Shown: positions 18,308 to 26,888, counted from the stretch's first letter. The stretch: DNA of 64,000 bases from Rhizobium leguminosarum bv. viciae USDA 2370 (GCF_002008365.1 NZ_MRDL01000037.1:1-64000), one strand, 5' to 3'. The notes: generated by a model from the letters alone, not told the origin. Numbers and translations are program-made.

Positions 18308-18979
18308 GTGTTGACGCAGTTCTTCGAAACAACTCAAGGCATCATGCTAGTCGGAGCGATGATTGGGGCTGGCTGTTTCGCCGCCGGCACGATCATACCG
18401 AGCGTGCTGCGGTGGACGGCTGCCGAACGCGGTCGGAACCCAAAAGCCAAAGCGCGCAGCGCGGCAATGCTGACAGCTCTGGCATTAGACGATTTTGTCG
18501 GCGCCGCATACGCTGCCGTTCACGATACGCCTGAATTCAACCCAGTCAACGAAGGCGAGTTCGTCTTCCACACAGCGGATCCGGTTCTTGTCCTCCCACG
18601 GGCTGAAGACTTGAGCCTCCTCGGCGACGAGCTCTTCCACGAAGCTTTATGGTTATCGAACCGGGTGACGAACCTTGGGAACGCGTTGGATAACCTTGAT
18701 CTCTCCGGCCCAGGCTTCGACAGCTTTTTCGAGCGGCGCCAGGAGGGCTATGCGGTGATCGCGGCGAAGGCGATGGACCTCATCGAGCGACTGCTTGCCG
18801 ATTTTGATCTCAGTCTTCCGGAAAAACCTGACTACTACAGGCAACGCGATGGATTTGCCTCGGTCGTACAAGCTGCTGGCGAACGCAGCAACGGCATCAA
18901 GAAGACGGCAGCGAGGGTTCCGACCCCTGGTTCCAATGTCACTCATCTCTTCCCGAAGACAGGTGAAGAGGGCGAGTAG
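18308..18979 (+). CDS. Membrane-anchored hypothetical protein
   Basis: A 223-residue protein starting with GTG (GAGG three bases upstream; a TTG one codon later is also possible). One N-terminal membrane segment, about residues 9-32 (GIMLVGAMIGAGCFAAGTII), is followed by a long cytosolic or periplasmic helical domain. No recognisable motif. A GC-rich hairpin follows the stop. Placed between the small stress genes and the Nudix/CYTH-CHAD cluster. Confidence 0.6.
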   Translation: MLTQFFETTQGIMLVGAMIGAGCFAAGTIIPSVLRWTAAERGRNPKAKARSAAMLTALALDDFVGAAYAAVHDTPEFNPVNEGEFVFHTADPVLVLPRAEDLSLLGDELFHEALWLSNRVTNLGNALDNLDLSGPGFDSFFERRQEGYAVIAAKAMDLIERLLADFDLSLPEKPDYYRQRDGFASVVQAAGERSNGIKKTAARVPTPGSNVTHLFPKTGEEGE

Positions 18980-19020
18980 CGTCCCGTCCGGGCGCAAGGC
19001 GCCCAGCGGACGACGGGACC
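18980..19020 (+). terminator. Hairpin after the 18308 gene
   Basis: GTCCCGTC and GACGGGAC flank an inner CGGGCGC-AAG-GCGCCC stem. No T-run follows, so it may terminate weakly or only protect the transcript end. Confidence 0.45.
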
Positions 19021-19102
19021 GTTGACCATCACGAAGTCCTATGTCGCATCTCTCCCGATCTGGCGGCTTGACGGTGTCGTTCGGATCATCGACACTCGGT
19101 AG

Positions 19103-19558
19103 TCAGAGGTTAATGGACCTGATGCTTGAGAGTAGCAGCCGCAAGCCCGGCTGCGCCGCTTCCCGCAACGCGGTCTCCAAGGGGAACCACCGTGTCTTTC
19201 GGACACCCTTCTCCGGAAACTTGTCCGCGATCATCGAGACCTTAAGAAGATGGACGGCCACGTGGTATTGGTTGGGACTCGTGTCCTTCCGATAAGAAAA
19301 CGTACCGAACACGGTTTTGTCGACGACGCCTGAGACCCCGGCCTCCTCGAACGCCTCTCTCAGCGCCGCGGCGCTGCTGACCTCACCACCTTCGACGTGC
19401 CCCTTCGGAATGCCCCATCGACCGTTCCGTCGGCTGCCTACAAAAAGGATTTCAACTCCACCGTTTTCGTTCCGACGGTAGCAGAGAGCACCAGCCTGCG
19501 CGATATCGCGACCAGACACCGTTTTCGTAAGTTCTGTCTGGGCGCTTTCGTTGAGCAT
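19103..19558 (-). CDS. Nudix hydrolase
   Basis: A 151-residue Nudix protein with a complete Nudix box, GHVEGGEVSSAAALREAFEE then AGV (G-x5-E-x7-REUxEExGU), at about residues 54-76. The ATG at 19558 is preferred; 41 more residues upstream would run into the divergent gene's leader. Such single-domain Nudix enzymes with a WGIPKGHVEGGE motif often cleave diphosphoinositol polyphosphates, dinucleoside polyphosphates or mRNA caps; the substrate here is open. It is divergent from a CYTH-CHAD protein, hinting at polyphosphate or nucleotide-polyphosphate turnover. Confidence 0.9.
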   Translation of the reverse strand: MLNESAQTELTKTVSGRDIAQAGALCYRRNENGGVEILFVGSRRNGRWGIPKGHVEGGEVSSAAALREAFEEAGVSGVVDKTVFGTFSYRKDTSPNQYHVAVHLLKVSMIADKFPEKGVRKTRWFPLETALREAAQPGLRLLLSSIRSINL

Positions 19559-19686
19559 CGTCCGCCTCCGGTTTCGAAGCCCGCGCAAGCTAGCTGGACA
19601 AAGTTGAAGAGTCCAGTTTGCTTCATCACGTCGTGACGCGACCGAACTATGACAGGGCCTCCAGCGTTGATGAGCATCCAATCAGA

Positions 19687-21147
19687 ATGGAGCCTGCCTT
19701 GCCATCAGAAATCGAAATCAAGCTCGACCTCTCTAGCGAAGCCCTTGAGAGCCTTTTGGGTTCCGATCTTCTCGGACAGCCCGACGAGGCGCTGCAGCAG
19801 TCTTCGACCTACTTCGAGACGGACGATCGTCGGCTGTCGGAGAAGGGGTTCTCTCTGCGTGTCCGCTCTACCGGCGCGTCCCACGTCCAGACTGTGAAGG
19901 CATCCGGGCCGGCGAAATCACTGTTTGTTCGTTCAGAATGGGAGACGTCCATTGAAGGCAATGAACCCGTCCTCGACCATACGAGCCCTCTCATAAGCGA
20001 GTTCGGACCGGAACTTGAGGTGGAAGCCGCTTTCACCGTGTTCATTGAGCGTCGCGTCTGGAACATCGAGTTGAACGGCTCTCGGCTGGAGGTGGTCGTT
20101 GATCGGGGAGACGTAGTGTCTGGCAACAGGCGCTCGCCTGTTCAGGAAATCGAGGTTGAACTGAAGGACGGCGATCCGAAGGACCTATTCATCTTCATTC
20201 GCAAGATCGACGCGATCGCGCCGTTCCGATTCGGCATTCAGTCCAAGTCAGATCGGGGCCTCGCGCTTCTGGACAGGCAGCAATTCATGTTCAAGGCAGA
20301 GCGCCTCGATCTCGAACGAAACATCAAGGCGTCTAGCGCCTTTCGAGAGATCGCCGCGTCCTGCTTTCGGCAGTTCCGTCTCAACGAAGAAATCCTTCTC
20401 CAGCGACGAAATTCGGAAGCCCTTCATCAAGCGCGGGTAGCTCTGCGGCGTCTCCGCTCTGCGTTCTCTCTGTTCAGGCCGCTCCTGATGGGCGACGAGC
20501 CGAAAAGGATCCAAGAGGAGCTTCGCTGGCTCGCCGGCGTCCTCGGCGAAGCACGTAATCTCGACGTCCTGCTTATGAAAGCGAAGGACTCCGATCTTCG
20601 GGCCAAGCTCAAGGATGCCCGCAACAAGGCATACGGCGACGCTGTCGAGGCTCTGGGGTCGGCGCGAGCGCGCGCGCTCATTATCGATTTCAACGAGTGG
20701 CTTCAATGTGACCTCGATCGCACTGGCGGCAGCGCAACTTCCGAGGACACATCGGCCTCGGAGTTTGCCGCGAGGGCCATCGAGAAGATGCGTAAGAAGC
20801 TGAAAAAGCATGGCAGTGCGTTGGCTGAGACCGACGACGAGCATCGTCACCAGGTTCGCAAGGACGCTAAAAAGCTTCGCTACGCGGCCGAGTTCTTCGG
20901 ATCGCTGTTCGACGACAAGCGCGGCACGCGCCGGCACCGGAAATTCATCGCAGCGATGGAGGAGCTGCAGGACTATCTTGGAGCACTGAACGATCTGGCA
21001 ACCGGACCGAAGGTGCTCGCGCAGCATGGACTGGCCAACCACCCTGCTCGAGATTCTGTCGTTTCTCACGATGACAAGAATGCGTTGATCCGCATGGCGC
21101 AGTCCTCAGTAGATGAGGTCATCGACACGAAGCGCTTCTGGCGCTGA
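19687..21147 (+). CDS. CYTH-CHAD protein (inorganic triphosphatase-like)
   Basis: A 486-residue soluble protein. The N-terminal CYTH domain, about residues 1-200, has the EIEIK signature (SEIEIKLDLS) and basic/acidic pairs of the triphosphate tunnel (SLRVRSTG; EIEVELKDG). The C-terminal CHAD domain, about 210-480, has two histidine/basic helices (HQARVALRRLRSAF; HQVRKDAKKLRYAAEFF). E. coli YgiF with this layout hydrolyses tripolyphosphate, and CHAD binds polyphosphate granules. The ATG at 19687 starts MEPALPSEIEIK. It is flanked by two Nudix genes. Confidence 0.9.
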   Translation: MEPALPSEIEIKLDLSSEALESLLGSDLLGQPDEALQQSSTYFETDDRRLSEKGFSLRVRSTGASHVQTVKASGPAKSLFVRSEWETSIEGNEPVLDHTSPLISEFGPELEVEAAFTVFIERRVWNIELNGSRLEVVVDRGDVVSGNRRSPVQEIEVELKDGDPKDLFIFIRKIDAIAPFRFGIQSKSDRGLALLDRQQFMFKAERLDLERNIKASSAFREIAASCFRQFRLNEEILLQRRNSEALHQARVALRRLRSAFSLFRPLLMGDEPKRIQEELRWLAGVLGEARNLDVLLMKAKDSDLRAKLKDARNKAYGDAVEALGSARARALIIDFNEWLQCDLDRTGGSATSEDTSASEFAARAIEKMRKKLKKHGSALAETDDEHRHQVRKDAKKLRYAAEFFGSLFDDKRGTRRHRKFIAAMEELQDYLGALNDLATGPKVLAQHGLANHPARDSVVSHDDKNALIRMAQSSVDEVIDTKRFWR

Positions 21148-21230
21148 CATGAGGACGCCATGAACCTCAAGCGAAGGAACCTCAGCCTATCCGGCACGGT
21201 CGAGAACGTCGATGAACATGAGCAGACACG

Positions 21231-21686
21231 ATGAATGACATTGACGTCTATCCGAAGCCGATCCAGCAATATGGTGCATTGTGTTTCCGAAACACACCCA
21301 AGGGGCCAATGGTGCTTCTTATCACGACGCGGGAGACGAGACGTTGGATGATCCCGAAGGGCTGGCCGATATCAGGTCTTAAGCCGCGCAAGGTGGCGGA
21401 ACGTGAAGCCTGGGAGGAAGCTGGCGTGATCGGAAGGGCGAAGAAGAAGCCCTTCGGCGAGTTCTTCTATGACAAACTTATGCAGGACGGAAGTGGAGCG
21501 CGACCAGTCGTTGCCGTCTTCCTACTGGAGGTCCGCCGTAACCGAAAGCGCTTTCCAGAGATGGCCGAGCGAGACTCCGTGTGGCTGACGCCAATGGAGG
21601 CCGCCCGCCGCGTAGACGAACCGGAGCTTGAGCGCCTACTGCTCAAGTTTGGACGGATGTTCAAGCGTGCGGGACGACTCCTCTAG
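21231..21686 (+). CDS. Nudix hydrolase (PKGWP type)
   Basis: A 151-residue Nudix protein with MIPKGWPISGLKPRKVAERE then AWEEAGV, about residues 40-66. The first glutamate of the classical box is a leucine, but REAWEEAG, which supplies the main metal ligands, is intact. This PKGWP form resembles eukaryotic DIPP-type enzymes acting on inositol pyrophosphates or dinucleoside polyphosphates. It follows the CYTH-CHAD gene by 83 bases on the same strand and may be co-transcribed. A GGAAC with a poor -10 (CGGT) lies upstream and is not counted as a promoter. Confidence 0.88.
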   Translation: MNDIDVYPKPIQQYGALCFRNTPKGPMVLLITTRETRRWMIPKGWPISGLKPRKVAEREAWEEAGVIGRAKKKPFGEFFYDKLMQDGSGARPVVAVFLLEVRRNRKRFPEMAERDSVWLTPMEAARRVDEPELERLLLKFGRMFKRAGRLL

Positions 21687-21776
21687 CTCGATCGGTCGCG
21701 GACATATTATCGATGTGGGGAATTCCCGTTCCGCCTTTCGTCAGCGACGAGTTCCTCTTGGAATGTGAACTCGCCT

Positions 21777-21950
21777 CTACTTCTCCAGGTTAGCTTCGAC
21801 CTTCTTGCGGCTGTTGCCGACTTTTTTGACAGTCTCCCTGACCTTCGACTTCGAGACCCGTTCTTTTTCCGCCTCATACTGGACCTCGTGATCCTGTCCT
21901 CCCGCCACACGGGCTCGATCTTGCGCGCGGCCTCGGCTGGTGTTTGCCGT
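21777..21950 (-). CDS. DUF3606 protein, apparent ACG start
   Basis: A 57-residue basic protein, too short and unusual in start to be caught by a plain ORF search. The frame reads ANTSRGRAQDRARVAGGQD, HEVQYEAEKERVSKSK and VKKVGNSRKKVEANLEK, matching DUF3606. The 5' end of the homologous frame falls at an ACG codon (21950-21948) with a perfect AGGAGG nine bases upstream (21965-21960). Either translation starts at ACG or an ATG was mutated. An exact EcfG promoter lies upstream. DUF3606 proteins are small stress-regulon members of unknown function. Confidence 0.75.
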   Translation of the reverse strand, partial: TANTSRGRAQDRARVAGGQDHEVQYEAEKERVSKSKVRETVKKVGNSRKKVEANLEK

Positions 21951-21982
21951 TGGGAAGTGCCTCCTGTTGAGTTCTCTTCCTA

Positions 21983-22007
21983 AACGACTGATGAATCAGG
22001 AAGTTCC
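21983..22007 (-). promoter_or_regulatory. EcfG promoter, exact GGAAC-N16-CGTT
   Basis: On the minus strand GGAAC (22007-22003), 16 bases, then CGTT (21986-21983), an exact match to the general stress sigma EcfG/RpoE2 consensus, 33 bases before the DUF3606 start codon. Confidence 0.8.
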
Positions 22008-22100
22008 GGCAACGGCTAACACTGCCGACCAGGCTTTATCGAAATGGTGATCCGCGACCGGAATCAGTTTCCTAAGCAACAGGCGTAAGCCATTGAAAAA

Positions 22101-22162
22101 TGATTCGTTTCAAGTCGGAACGAATCAGCTCGTCGAGTCTTGAGTCGCGACTCAGTGATTCG
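22101..22162 (+). promoter_or_regulatory. Inverted repeats upstream of ku
   Basis: TGATTCGTT (22101-22109) and AACGAATCA (22119-22127) are perfect 9-base arms with a 9-base spacer. A second palindrome GAGTCGCGACTC lies at 22142-22153, and another TGATTCG half-site at 22156-22162. The group ends 14 bases before the first ku start and may be an operator for the ku pair. A GGAAC within the repeat lacks a proper -10 partner. Confidence 0.55.
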
Positions 22163-22175
22163 GGAGTGAAGGGTC

Positions 22176-23078
22176 ATGGCGGGTGGTCATCGTGCTCAGT
22201 GGAAGGGCTTCCTCAAATTTAGCGAGGTGTCGTGCGGCGTCGCGCTCTACACCGCCGCTAGCACCTCGGAACGCATCACGTTCCACACGATCAACAGGTT
22301 GACTGGCAATCGCGTCAATCGCGTCTTCATCGACAGCGAGACCGAAGATCCTGTTCCGAAAGAAGCTCAGACGAAGGGCTTCGAGATCGAGAACGGCCGG
22401 TACATCATCATCGACCCCGAAGAAGTGGCCGCAGCGATCCCCGAGAGCAACAAGACGCTCGAGATCGAGGCATTCATTCCTTGCGCCGATGTCGACGACG
22501 TCTACTTCGACAAGCCCTACTATCTGACGCCCGACAAGATGGGCGGCGACGCCTTCGCCGCGTTGCGGGACGGAATGAAGAAGTCGAAGGTCGTGGCCAT
22601 CGCCCGCACGGTCCTCTTCCGACGGATGCGCACGGTCCTGATCAGACCGCACGGCAAGGGTCTGATCGCAACGACGCTGAACTACGACTACGAGGTCCGC
22701 TCGTCTGCGAAGGCTTTCGAAGAAATGCCGAAGATGAAAATCGTGGGCGAGATGCTTGATCTCGCAAAGCACATCATCTCGACGAAGAAGGGCGAGTTCG
22801 ATCCTGCGACCTTCGATGACCGCTATGAAGCCGCCGTGGCGGAACTGGTGAAGGCGAAGATCGAAGGTAAGGCGCTTCCGAAGCGCAAGGAAGTCAAGGT
22901 CTCGAAACCGAACGACCTTCTTGCCGCGCTTCGAGAGAGTGCCAGGATGGTGAAGGCCGCGGAGAGCAAGCCGAAGCGGACGGCCGCCAATGCCAACGCC
23001 GGTTCCAGCCGCGACAAGGCCCGTCGCGCCTCGGGCAAATCCGCGGCGGCGCCGGCCGCGCAGCGTAAAGCGAGCTGA
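22176..23078 (+). CDS. ku: Ku end-binding protein (first copy)
   Basis: A 300-residue bacterial Ku for non-homologous end joining. The core beta-barrel/bridge region (about 1-250) has WKGFLKFSEVSCGVALYTA, SERITFHTINRLTGNRV, a FDKPYYLTPDK segment and LIRPHGKGLIATTLNYDYEV. The C-terminal tail is long and basic (KPKRTAANANAGSSRD; RKAS), as in rhizobial Ku proteins that contact DNA. It lies 11 bases before the second ku, so they form one operon. Two different neighbouring Ku proteins suggest a heterodimer, as known for S. meliloti Ku3-Ku4. Confidence 0.95.
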   Translation: MAGGHRAQWKGFLKFSEVSCGVALYTAASTSERITFHTINRLTGNRVNRVFIDSETEDPVPKEAQTKGFEIENGRYIIIDPEEVAAAIPESNKTLEIEAFIPCADVDDVYFDKPYYLTPDKMGGDAFAALRDGMKKSKVVAIARTVLFRRMRTVLIRPHGKGLIATTLNYDYEVRSSAKAFEEMPKMKIVGEMLDLAKHIISTKKGEFDPATFDDRYEAAVAELVKAKIEGKALPKRKEVKVSKPNDLLAALRESARMVKAAESKPKRTAANANAGSSRDKARRASGKSAAAPAAQRKAS

Positions 23079-23089
23079 GGAGACCAGCC

Positions 23090-23899
23090 ATGCCGCGCCC
23101 CTACTGGAAAGGCTATCTCAAGCTGTCGCTGGTTACATGTCCCGTGGCAATGAGTCCGGCGACAAGCGACAGCGAAAAGGTTCGCTTCCACACGCTCAAC
23201 AGGGAAACAGGAAATCGTGTCGTCTCACAGTACGTCGACTCGGTGACGGGCAAGCCGGTGAAGGACGAAAACGAAGCCAAGGGCTACGCCCGCGGCGAGA
23301 ACGACTACGTCATTCTGACGGACGACGACCTCGACTCCGTGGCTCTTGATACGGTGAAGACCATCGACATCGACAAGTTCGTGCCGGCCGAGAGCATCGA
23401 ATGGGTCTATCTCGAGAAGCCCCATTACCTTATGCCCGACGACCCGGTCGGACATGAAGCGTTTGCCGTCATTCGAGATGCGATGGCATCGGACAAAGTC
23501 GTCGGCGTCTCGAAGCTCGTAATCGGTCGTCGGGAGCGTGCGGTCGTTCTCGAACCTCGCGGCGAAGGCATCGTTCTCTGGACGCTGCGGTTCGGCGACG
23601 AAGTGCGTCCCGAGGAATCCTACTTCGAAGGAATCGATGAAGAGGCTGACCCCGAACTGATTCCGCTAGTCCAGCAGTTAATCAAGCAGAAGACCTCCCG
23701 GTGGTCCTCGGACATGGTCAGCGACCCGATCCAAGAAAGCCTGCTGAAGATCATTGCGGAGAAGAAGAGGGCTCTCAAGCCCGCCAAGAAGGCCGCGAAG
23801 GGCAAGCCGGACGCCACTCAGGGCTCGAATGTCGTGAACATCATGGACGCGTTGAAAAAGTCCGTGGCCGCAGAGCTGAAATCGGGCAAGGCCCGGTGA
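23090..23899 (+). CDS. ku: Ku end-binding protein (second copy)
   Basis: A 269-residue bacterial Ku, clearly different from its neighbour. It begins MPRPYWKGYLKLSLVTCPVA and has the usual FHTLNRETGNRV, KPHYLMPDDPVGHEAFAVI and the WTLRFGDEVR end of the core. The tail is shorter and ends with NVVNIMDALKKSVAAEL, the conserved minimal C-terminus that recruits LigD, which the first copy lacks in clear form. This division of features supports functional specialisation. GGAG precedes the ATG and the two genes are tightly spaced. Confidence 0.95.
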   Translation: MPRPYWKGYLKLSLVTCPVAMSPATSDSEKVRFHTLNRETGNRVVSQYVDSVTGKPVKDENEAKGYARGENDYVILTDDDLDSVALDTVKTIDIDKFVPAESIEWVYLEKPHYLMPDDPVGHEAFAVIRDAMASDKVVGVSKLVIGRRERAVVLEPRGEGIVLWTLRFGDEVRPEESYFEGIDEEADPELIPLVQQLIKQKTSRWSSDMVSDPIQESLLKIIAEKKRALKPAKKAAKGKPDATQGSNVVNIMDALKKSVAAELKSGKAR

Positions 23900-24348
23900 C
23901 ATCATGCACGACGTGAGCGCGATACCAATCATGGAAATTGCCGTGTCTTCGCCCGATCGAGAACACTTCGCAACGGCATCCACGATATCGGGCCTGATGG
24001 GCATCTTGATGTCGGAGAGATGGCCCAGGCATCTAAATGGTCCGACATGGCAGCACGCGCTTGCCTCATGTATGCGGTCGCCTCAAGGCGAATTGCAGCC
24101 CACGAGGGCGAGACAAGTTTTCGTGTCTGCAGCTCGAGCCGCCCATTTGAAGGTATTGCCCGACGACGAACAGCGGCTTCGGAGCCGTGCCGCGTCTCCG
24201 CGCCGGAAAGTCGTCGTGCGAAGACGTGAATTGGAAGCCGGATCGGTCGACGGGTGATCATTCTCCACCAGATGACGACCTGGACGAGCTCAGGCATTCT
24301 CATTTCTGGGTTTTCTGCTATCGTCCACAGGTCACGGGAGTAGGCGTC

Positions 24349-24573
24349 ATGGCAGTGAGTTTGGTTCCGCATGCATTTTACTGGGCGAAGTCCTCGAAGT
24401 ATTTCGACGGACAACCAACGATCGTTCGGGTCTCTACGGTCTTCGGGGAGGATCCTGACTATTGGACGCTGGCGCTCCTGGGAACCGATCAGCACGCCAT
24501 GCCCGCGGACTTCGAGATCATCGCTCCGGCGGAGCTCCCAGAAGAATACCCTGTCCGGCAAGCCGCCGAGTGA
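24349..24573 (+). CDS. Small hypothetical protein
   Basis: A 74-residue protein, MAVSLVPHAFYWAKSSKYFD onward, ending in PAELPEEYPVRQAAE. The ATG at 24349 has GGGAG eight bases upstream and is preferred to a start 54 codons earlier. Mixed beta composition, no known family. Placed after the ku genes on the same strand but 450 bases away. Confidence 0.5.
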   Translation: MAVSLVPHAFYWAKSSKYFDGQPTIVRVSTVFGEDPDYWTLALLGTDQHAMPADFEIIAPAELPEEYPVRQAAE

Positions 24574-24639
24574 GACCGTTTATCGGGCAAGCGACCGAAG
24601 GCTCTCGACGGGGCACCCTTTTTGTCGGGCGTTCACACC

Positions 24640-24870
24640 GCCAAACTGCCCGATGGAGAAATTTGCCATAACCCATCGGAACTTGCGGGAGGTTCGACGA
24701 CGGGGCTGCCCTGCTCCCTCCAACCGATTTCGACCTCACCATCCCTCCGAACGCCAGACACGTCCAACGTCCCTGTACCCACCGAGAGCGCGCCGATACC
24801 GGTACCCGTCGCGCTCTTGCGTGATCTGCTCAGGGAATATGGATCGAGCGTGTCGTCCAACCGGATCCAC
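24640..24870 (-). pseudogene. HWE histidine-kinase C-terminal remnant
   Basis: On the minus strand one frame reads GALSVGTGTLDVSGVRRDGE then VEIGWREQGSPVVEPP, matching the segment after the N-box of HWE kinases (GALS...G.V.V.W...WREQGGPPV.PP). The N-box itself and everything before it are unrecognisable, and the frame runs past the expected FGTRL end. A decayed piece of a kinase gene. Confidence 0.5.
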
Positions 24871-25252
24871 CCCGCTCGCTGTAGGAACGTCGACTTTCGA
24901 CCGGGTCGACCCAGTTTGAACCCTGGTGACGCGGCCAGCGTTGTTGGCAACGATACTGATGTCGTTAGATGGAACGCCTGCCTGCCCGCCCAACGGGCAA
25001 ATAAAAAAGGCCGGGGCGAAATCGCACCGACCTTTCCAACATCGCTCTTCACACCAGTGCCAGTACATCCGTGGTCAAAAGCAGATAAGCGACTTCGGCA
25101 GTCGCGAACACTCGCGTGGAGCACTCACCAGCAACGCCGATGACCGTTAAATAGCGTCGGATTGTGTTTAATTCAAGTCGCCCGGCAAGAAGCTCCGCGA
25201 ATCAGACGGACCGCCGTCTCGCCTGCACAACGGCCGATGGCCTGTCGGGAAC
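24871..25252. other. Intergenic, no gene recognised
   Basis: A hairpin TGCCCG/CGGGCA occurs at 24983-24999. No supported coding frame. Confidence 0.35.
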
Positions 25253-25441
25253 TTATTGCGACCACCAAACCGGCAACAAGGTCACCGCGAACATTACCAG
25301 CACGAGGGCCAGGTAAACAGTCCATCCAATCGCCCGACGAAACGGTCTAGGCAGGCGGGTAATACGGACTAGCAGGCGATTTGCGAAGCCTGCCTCTGGG
25401 GGAACGTCTCCCTGCCCACGATTATTACGTCCGCTAGTCAT
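25253..25441 (-). CDS. Small single-pass membrane protein
   Basis: A 62-residue protein with a basic N-terminus (NRLLVRITRLPRPFRRAIG) and one C-terminal membrane helix, about residues 41-58 (TVYLALVLVMFAVTLLP). The ATG at 25441 is chosen because the 41 upstream residues look non-coding. The ribosome site is weak (GAAAG). Upstream, on the minus strand, GGAAC-N17-GGTT at about 25550-25576 is a possible but imperfect EcfG promoter. Confidence 0.45.
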   Translation of the reverse strand: MTSGRNNRGQGDVPPEAGFANRLLVRITRLPRPFRRAIGWTVYLALVLVMFAVTLLPVWWSQ

Positions 25442-25576
25442 TCGAGAGCTTTCAGTCAAACAAGTAAACGCTCGGGCGAAGTGGCCGCCCGGCGCACAGG
25501 AGTGTTGTCTGCTTGGGGTAAGCAACAATCGCCGAGCGACCGTATAAATAACCACCAAAGGCATTCAAAAGTTCCC

Positions 25577-26096
25577 ACTATATAACGCTCCGCCGGAAGT
25601 GTATCCAAAGTTGTTTTTTCAGTTTATTTGAATAAAGGTAGAGAATTAAAGACGAGCGCAAACAGCCTTGTGGTCAAATCGAGCACAGAACGATCGCGCG
25701 AAAGGTTCCGCGATCGCGCAGTCCAGGCCCGGCTACCGACGAAGACGTCGAAAAGCTTCGTCAGAAGCTTCAGTATCTTACGCGAGCAAAGGTGAAGACG
25801 GAAATCGACGAATACTTCGCGAAGCCTCACGGCAAATTGGAGCGAGGGCCGATGCTAGGCTCGTTTACCTCACTGTCCATCTTCGCGTTTGATCTCGATA
25901 AACGGGGACAATCCCTTCAGGCTTGGGAGACCGGGCGGCGAAGACGAGGAAGCGGCCGACCGGGCCGCCCGGTAACAAACCTGATTGGTTTCGATCGGCT
26001 CCTTCCCCTACCCGAAAGGATTATCCGCATCCTGGACGGTTGCGAGACCGCTCGCCAGTTCATACGTTCTGTGATCCAACCTCACAGGAGCAGAAG
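25577..26096. other. 520 bases without a supported gene
   Basis: One frame is open through much of 25680-26000 and includes DEDVEKLRQKLQYLTRAKVK then EIDEYFAKPHGKLERG, which has coding-like composition but no good start codon and no family I recognise. It may be a decayed gene. CACAGGAG at 26083-26090 is the ribosome site of the next gene. Confidence 0.3.
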
Positions 26097-26888
26097 ATGC
26101 AGATCGACCTCACAGGCAAGACCGCGCTAGTCACGGGATCGACCGAAGGCATTGGATACGCGATCGTCCGCCAGCTCGCGAGGGCGGGCGCAGACGTGGT
26201 GGTCAACGGACGATCCGAAGAAAAGACCGCAAATGCCGCCGAACGCCTGAAAGGCGAAGGTGCCAGGGGAAGCGTGACCGCTGTCGCAGCCGATCTCGCA
26301 ACCGCTAAAGGATGCGACGCACTCTTCGCCAAAGTTCCTCATGTGGACATCCTCATCAACAATGCGGGCATCTTTCAGCCGCTCGATTTCTTCGACGCGG
26401 ACGACGAGGTATGGGACCGTCACTGGCAGGTGAACGTCATGTCCGCCGTCAGGCTTTCACGTGCATATCTACCCGGCATGCAGAAGATCGACTGGGGCCG
26501 CGTCATCTTCATCGCGTCGGAATCCGGCTTCAACATTCCGGTCGAGATGATCCACTACGGCGTCAGCAAGACGGCAGACATCGCCGTTGCCCGCGGCCTT
26601 GCCAAGCGCATGGCTGGCACGGGCGTCACGGTGAACTCCGTCCTCCCCGGCCCCACACTTTCCGAAGGCGTCGAGGCGATGCTCGCCGATGAGCGGGCGA
26701 AGACCGGGAAACCGATCGAGGAGGTCGCGGCGGACTTTGTCAAGAAGCACCGCGGCAGTTCGATCATCCAACGAGCTGCAAGCGTGGAGGAAGTCGCCAA
26801 CCTCGTCACCTACCTGGCCTCCCCTTTGGCGTCCGCAACGACGGGCGCTTCGATGCGTGTGGACGGAGGGCTGATCGACACGCTCTGA
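26097..26888 (+). CDS. SDR family oxidoreductase
   Basis: A 263-residue classical short-chain dehydrogenase. It has a Rossmann TGSTEGIG motif (residues 14-21), NNAG, an active-site Ser in FIASESG and YGVSK, and the C-terminal cofactor/dimer segment ASATTGASMRVDGGL. The ATG at 26097 with CAGGAG upstream is chosen over an in-frame start at 25923. Substrate is unknown; close relatives are annotated as 3-oxoacyl-ACP reductase-like oxidoreductases. It follows the NHEJ cluster on the same strand. Confidence 0.85.
   Translation: MQIDLTGKTALVTGSTEGIGYAIVRQLARAGADVVVNGRSEEKTANAAERLKGEGARGSVTAVAADLATAKGCDALFAKVPHVDILINNAGIFQPLDFFDADDEVWDRHWQVNVMSAVRLSRAYLPGMQKIDWGRVIFIASESGFNIPVEMIHYGVSKTADIAVARGLAKRMAGTGVTVNSVLPGPTLSEGVEAMLADERAKTGKPIEEVAADFVKKHRGSSIIQRAASVEEVANLVTYLASPLASATTGASMRVDGGLIDTL

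Noticed and set aside
22117..22142. EcfG promoter before ku
   Set aside because: GGAAC is present but at 16 or 17 bases the partner is TCTT or CTTG, not CGTT.
24983..24999. Rho-independent terminator
   Set aside because: The hairpin is followed by an A-run, not a T-run, on the plus strand, and no gene ends just before it on either strand.
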